Assembly: GCF_000226095.1 (NCBI RefSeq)
Contig: NC_016477.1
Span: forward strand, 2,480,001-2,544,000
Direction of reading: 5' to 3'
From: Thermothelomyces thermophilus ATCC 42464
Taxonomy: Eukaryota; Ascomycota; Sordariomycetes; Sordariales; Chaetomiaceae
DNA length: 64,000 bases
The translations under genes and the position numbers were made by a program. This document shows positions 60,491 to 64,000 of the stretch, piece after piece (positions within the stretch are counted from its first letter, which is position 1; every line of letters begins with the position of its first letter). The notes under the pieces were generated by a model. It had not been told where the DNA came from, searched no databases, and saw nothing but the letters and a program-made list of their open reading frames with translations.

Positions 60491-62788
60491 CTACCCGCCT
60501 TCGGTTAACACCCTCGTCCAGTCAAACTTGCGCCACCTCTTCTTGAACCCGTCGACCCGATCGTCGTTCCGCGTCCACCGCCCCTGGCGCTTGATCACGT
60601 CCGGCTCGGTATCCAGCATGCCGCCGATGACCTCCCTGGCAAACAGGTCCCCCTTCGGCCAGCGGTCGGGATCCTCGACGATGTGGGCCAAGCCGCCATC
60701 CAGGTCGAACCAGACGTGGAAGTAGGGCATCTCCTTGGCCAGGGTGCGGCGGAAGGCCAGCTTGCCGAGCCCTTCCCTGGCCTTCTTGCCCGTGTCGATG
60801 ACCTTCTTGTGCTGCGCCCACTCCTCGTCGGCCGCGAGCATGGCCTCGCGGAAGAAGGCCGGGGCGGTGTCGCCGAGCTCGTAGGGGATGGGCACGGCGA
60901 CGAGGGCGGCGTGCAGGCGGCGGTGGGGCGCCGCGGCGTTCTCGTAGAAGAGCACGTCGCGGCCCTGGTCGTGGTACAGGCGCGTCAGGCTCTTCATGAA
61001 GTTGCGCATCTCCTCCCACTCGTCGTCGTCGCACTCGAGCAAGTTGGTGCGGTGGCTGAGCGGGACGATGACGGCGCCGCCCTCGGCGCCCGTCAGCTCG
61101 GGTGGGGTGGGCAGGGTGAGGTAGGTGCGCGTGGCCAGGGAGATGACGGGGGCGAGGGGTAGATTCTGGGGCGGCGGACGGTCGTCCTTGTAGCAGAGAG
61201 GGCAGGTGTCGAGGATGCGGTTCATCTTCTTGTACTCGGTCACGGCCATGTTCTTGAGGGCCGCGTCGCTCTTGTGGACGCGCTTGGCCAGCTTGGCGGC
61301 GTTCTCGTCGAGGTACTCGAGGTCGTTGTCGAAGCGCGCGTCCCTGGCGATGCGCTCGGCCAGGCGGAGGCCCTCCCCTCCCGGCTGCCCGCGCGTGCGC
61401 CGCTCTTCGCGGACCATGTCCTCGATGGACATGTCCTCGTTGGCCTCGACCTGGCCGCGCTCGACGCCGCGCTTGATCGTGACCGCTTTGACTTCGCCGC
61501 GGGGCCCGGCGAGCATGCGGTTGTGGGAGACGTCGAGGATGACGGCGTTATGGGAGGCCGCGCCAGAGTTGAAGGCGGCCATGGCAGCGTTGTACTCGGC
61601 TTCCAGCTTCGCCGCATCGGGCGCGTTGCGCAGCTTCGCCTTCATCAGCTGGGCGCGCATACGGTTGAGGGTGGATTGGTCCATTGGCGGAGCGGGCTGG
61701 ATCATGTCGTCGATAACCTTGCCCTGCTCGGGCTCGGGCTCGGGCGACCGCGCCGGTGCCGTGTCCGGCCTGGCCTTGGCCATTCGTTCCGCATACAACT
61801 CCCCGGTCGGCTTCTCCTTGCCGATATAGCCCTCGCCATACACGCGCCGCCTGTCCAGCTCCATCTTCTCTTCCCTGGCGTCGTCAAATTCTCGCAGGCT
61901 CCCGAATCTCTCCACAGCAACCTCGTCGACCGGGCGGCCAGTTTGTTCCGCAATAGTGTACACGGCCTTGAGTTTCGTCATTCTCCATTGCGACCCCTCG
62001 TCTCCAAAGGTATAGCTGACTTCTTTTGGGGCATCCTGTTTGCTATCCGCGCGATCATCCTGAGCCTCGAACAAGCCTCGGTTCAGCTCTCGTCGATGCA
62101 ACACCCTGGGCGATTCCTCCCTTGAGGGCGAAGGATCTTTACGCTTCGCGCCTCTTTGGATGTAGTCGACGTCTAGAGCGGAGGGTGCCGTCATCCACGA
62201 GTCCCGAACAAGCGGGGTGGCGTTTGCCGGGGTTTTCTCCTCGTCAGGGAGGGGAAGGTCCTCCTTGGGGTCTGATTGCTTGAGATCTTTGACATCCTTT
62301 GGCTCACGTCTCCTGTGCGAGTCACCTCGTCGTTCTTTCGAGCGCTCTCTTAACCTGTGCCGATGCCGATGGCTGGACTCGTCGTCCACCTCATCGTGCG
62401 AGCGGCGAGAGCGTTTGTGACGATGCCCGTCCTCGTCCGAGTCTTCGTCTCGATGCCGGTGATGGCTGCGCCTCTCTTTCTCTCCATTGCGACTGCCACG
62501 GTCATCTCGCTCCCTGTCTCTGTCTCGATCTCTGTCTCGATCTCTGTCTCGATCTCGGTCTCGATCCCGGTCTCGATCCCGATCTCGATCCCGATCTCGA
62601 TCCCGATCCCGGTGCCTGTGCCTGTCGCTTGTTCGGTCCCGCTCCGAGGAGCTCTCGCGATGATGATGGTGGTGATGGTGATGGCGTTTGTGCTTCCGCT
62701 CGCGACGTTCTTCCTTTTCCTGCGCGGCCCGTTCTCGCTCGGCCTGCTCAGCGGCTAGCGATCTTTCAAACTCCTCGAGGCTGTTCAT
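60491..62788 (-). CDS. cwf19: CWF19-like protein (CwfJ domains), spliceosome/lariat-associated
   Basis: Homologue of fission yeast Cwf19 and yeast Drn1, which associate with late spliceosomes and assist lariat-intron debranching. Single exon. I chose ATG 62788 (765 residues, beginning M-N-S-L-E-E-F-E); an in-frame ATG at 62836 would add 16 residues. The N-terminal third is charged: a His run, an Arg-Asp alternating tract and Arg/Ser/His-rich segments, like spliceosomal RS-type tails. The middle is helical. The CwfJ C-terminal domain 1 (HIT-like) has C-P-L-C near residue 530 and a paired-His motif P-H-R-R-L-H near 620. CwfJ domain 2 closes the protein, with W-F-D-L-D-G-G and a final W-R-K-F-D-W. 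Convergent with RRP3. Confidence 0.92.
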   Translation of the reverse strand: MNSLEEFERSLAAEQAERERAAQEKEERRERKHKRHHHHHHHHRESSSERDRTSDRHRHRDRDRDRDRDRDRDRDRDRDRDRDRDRDRDRDRERDDRGSRNGEKERRSHHRHRDEDSDEDGHRHKRSRRSHDEVDDESSHRHRHRLRERSKERRGDSHRRREPKDVKDLKQSDPKEDLPLPDEEKTPANATPLVRDSWMTAPSALDVDYIQRGAKRKDPSPSREESPRVLHRRELNRGLFEAQDDRADSKQDAPKEVSYTFGDEGSQWRMTKLKAVYTIAEQTGRPVDEVAVERFGSLREFDDAREEKMELDRRRVYGEGYIGKEKPTGELYAERMAKARPDTAPARSPEPEPEQGKVIDDMIQPAPPMDQSTLNRMRAQLMKAKLRNAPDAAKLEAEYNAAMAAFNSGAASHNAVILDVSHNRMLAGPRGEVKAVTIKRGVERGQVEANEDMSIEDMVREERRTRGQPGGEGLRLAERIARDARFDNDLEYLDENAAKLAKRVHKSDAALKNMAVTEYKKMNRILDTCPLCYKDDRPPPQNLPLAPVISLATRTYLTLPTPPELTGAEGGAVIVPLSHRTNLLECDDDEWEEMRNFMKSLTRLYHDQGRDVLFYENAAAPHRRLHAALVAVPIPYELGDTAPAFFREAMLAADEEWAQHKKVIDTGKKAREGLGKLAFRRTLAKEMPYFHVWFDLDGGLAHIVEDPDRWPKGDLFAREVIGGMLDTEPDVIKRQGRWTRNDDRVDGFKKRWRKFDWTRVLTEGG
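62518..62625 (-). repeat. Arg-Asp codon repeat in CWF19
   Basis: Imperfect hexanucleotide repeat (CGAGAC/CGGGAT type on the minus strand) encoding alternating Arg-Asp for about 36 residues. Both codons vary, which points to amino-acid-level conservation plus slippage. Antisense frames across it are artefacts. Confidence 0.75.
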
Positions 62789-64000
62789 GGTTGCGCTGGT
62801 GGTGTGTTTTTCGGTGTCGGCCGGGCGCCAAGACACCCTCGGCTTGTTGTTGAAAGTGATCGAGTGACGTCGCTGGCCGCTGGTTGCAAACGCGGGATGT
62901 GGGACGTGCGTTACTGCTAGTCCGCTGAAGCTCCAGCAGCTCTACTAAGTTGGCCCTTAAGATAGCACAGTCCTCCATACTGTGCACTTATTTGGCCCAT
63001 GCCTGAGCATTGCGCGTGCTATGTGACAATCCGTACTAACTACCATACCTAAATAAGGTAAGGTAAGTACGGATCCGTATGCCAATGCTTGCATTCTTGG
63101 CCATCTCGATCTCGCAACGACCCGAAGTCGCTTCAAGCTCGACCACCATCACGCAACTCTGAACTCACACTCAACCTCCGCCGCTCATGTGGCTCTGCGA
63201 CCGTCCGTTGTTCTTCTTTGAATTCCAACTTGAGAGGCAATCCAGATTCTTCAACCCAAAGTCCAGATCTCAACAGCCACTGTCTGGCTAAGAGCAGCCT
63301 CTCCACGCGAAATGAGATGAAGTCGCCACTCATGAAGACTGCCCGCCCTGTGGAAGAACTACCCGACGATGCTTGCACGTGCTGCGCGAGTAAAGGTAAC
63401 ACGAGGAGCCCGCGCCCTCACGCTTGCCACTCCTTTACCATGACGAAGGAACACGGCACGTAGCTTTTTTTCCGTGTAGAAGAGCCTTTTGTTCTAAAAT
63501 CATAGCTAGAGCCGGAAGTAGGTGATACGACTCTTTCTTTGTGGTTCCTCCTCCGTTGCGAGTAAACGAATTCTCGGGTCGGGGGTGAGCATCTCGCAGT
63601 AGTACGTATACCCTAATGCCATTACCGCGTTGTGAAGTTGGCCACTGCTTTGTTCTGTTGGCTCTGAAACCCGAAGACGGGTAGATGTGGCGCTGCGCCA
63701 TCATACACCCAAGTGTTCGTCCGTCTCGAGTCCGGATCGATGCTTCGTGCATGCAGTCGACAAAGTATCCCCGAATCTGCTCTGCTTCTATGAGTTGAGA
63801 GAAGCTTGCCCTTGGCCGTGTGGTATCGTTCACATAGCAGTGGCTTGTTCTTCCATTCGAGGGCGAACATTGTTTCCTCGCTCTCAAATCCCAAGGCAGT
63901 GTGATGGAGACGTGGAATATCCTGCCCGCCTCCAGCTCATTGTTACAATCGTAAGTTTACAGGAAAACAAGAGCGCGCTGTCTTTCGCTGTCAACCTCGG
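62789..64000. other. Upstream region of CWF19, no supportable gene
   Basis: About 1.2 kb. It has short ACCTA/TAAGGTAAGG repeats and a palindromic TACGGATCCGTA at 63067-63078. Frames at 63089-63463 (+) and 63435-63887 (-) have no recognisable domain. A gene whose first exon ends near a GTAACA at about 63395 is possible but not supported. Confidence 0.5.

Noticed and set aside
61274-62853. Long plus-strand frames over CWF19
   Set aside because: Antisense shadows caused by GC-rich codons and the Arg-Asp repeat; no domains.
63089-63887. Frames upstream of CWF19
   Set aside because: Short, without domains; could be promoter or 5' UTR sequence. Not enough for a gene call.

Overview
The window comes from a filamentous ascomycete (Pezizomycotina; the order cannot be fixed from the sequence). 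Three things point there: short introns with GT..AG ends and CTAAC branch sites, a normal-composition gene block, and about 48 kb of retrotransposons carrying repeat-induced point mutation (RIP). In that 48 kb nearly every CAG, CAA and TGG codon has become TAG, TAA or TAG, while reading frames stay colinear over hundreds of codons. CA and TG dinucleotides are scarce and CpG is still common, so the damage is mainly CpA to TpA.

Positions 1-48420 are a nested transposon island with no intact gene. It holds four copies or parts of one chromodomain Ty3/gypsy family with LTRs of about 420 bp (A minus 1-5960; E plus 19042-26530; F plus 27027-34269; G minus 34270-38841) and a related subfamily copy B (plus 5961-10346) with a different U3 and 3' module. 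Two further gypsy families are C (plus, about 10347-13700) and D (minus, about 16080-19041, resuming at 26531-27026 after interruption by E). A Tad/R1-like LINE 3' half lies at 38842-40543 with an (AAT)n tail. Two pogo/Fot1-type DNA transposons follow (41956-44882 with 98-bp inverted repeats; 46851-48716 with about 53-bp inverted repeats and a TA duplication). Two RIP-damaged frames at 14.9-15.9 kb and 40.8-46.6 kb I could not classify.

The heavy RIP signature stops at about 48420, inside the last pogo element: its right 300 bp is nearly clean and its left end is mutated. From 48717 the sequence is ordinary fungal DNA: a gene-poor 4.2 kb, then a secreted proline-rich tandem-repeat protein with two Kex2-type sites (52883-53455), a small two-exon putative mitochondrial membrane protein (55302-55870), and three conserved RNA-biology genes.

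Those three are SSF1 (Brix-domain 60S assembly factor, minus), RRP3 (DEAD-box helicase for 18S rRNA maturation, plus) and a CWF19-like protein (spliceosome/lariat-associated, minus). SSF1 and RRP3 are divergent and share a 256-bp intergenic region with exact RRPE and PAC core motifs, as expected for co-regulated ribosome-biogenesis genes. RRP3 and CWF19 converge with 304 bp between their stop codons.

The most unusual single gene is the Kex2-type repeat protein. The most informative structural feature is the RIP boundary inside one transposon.
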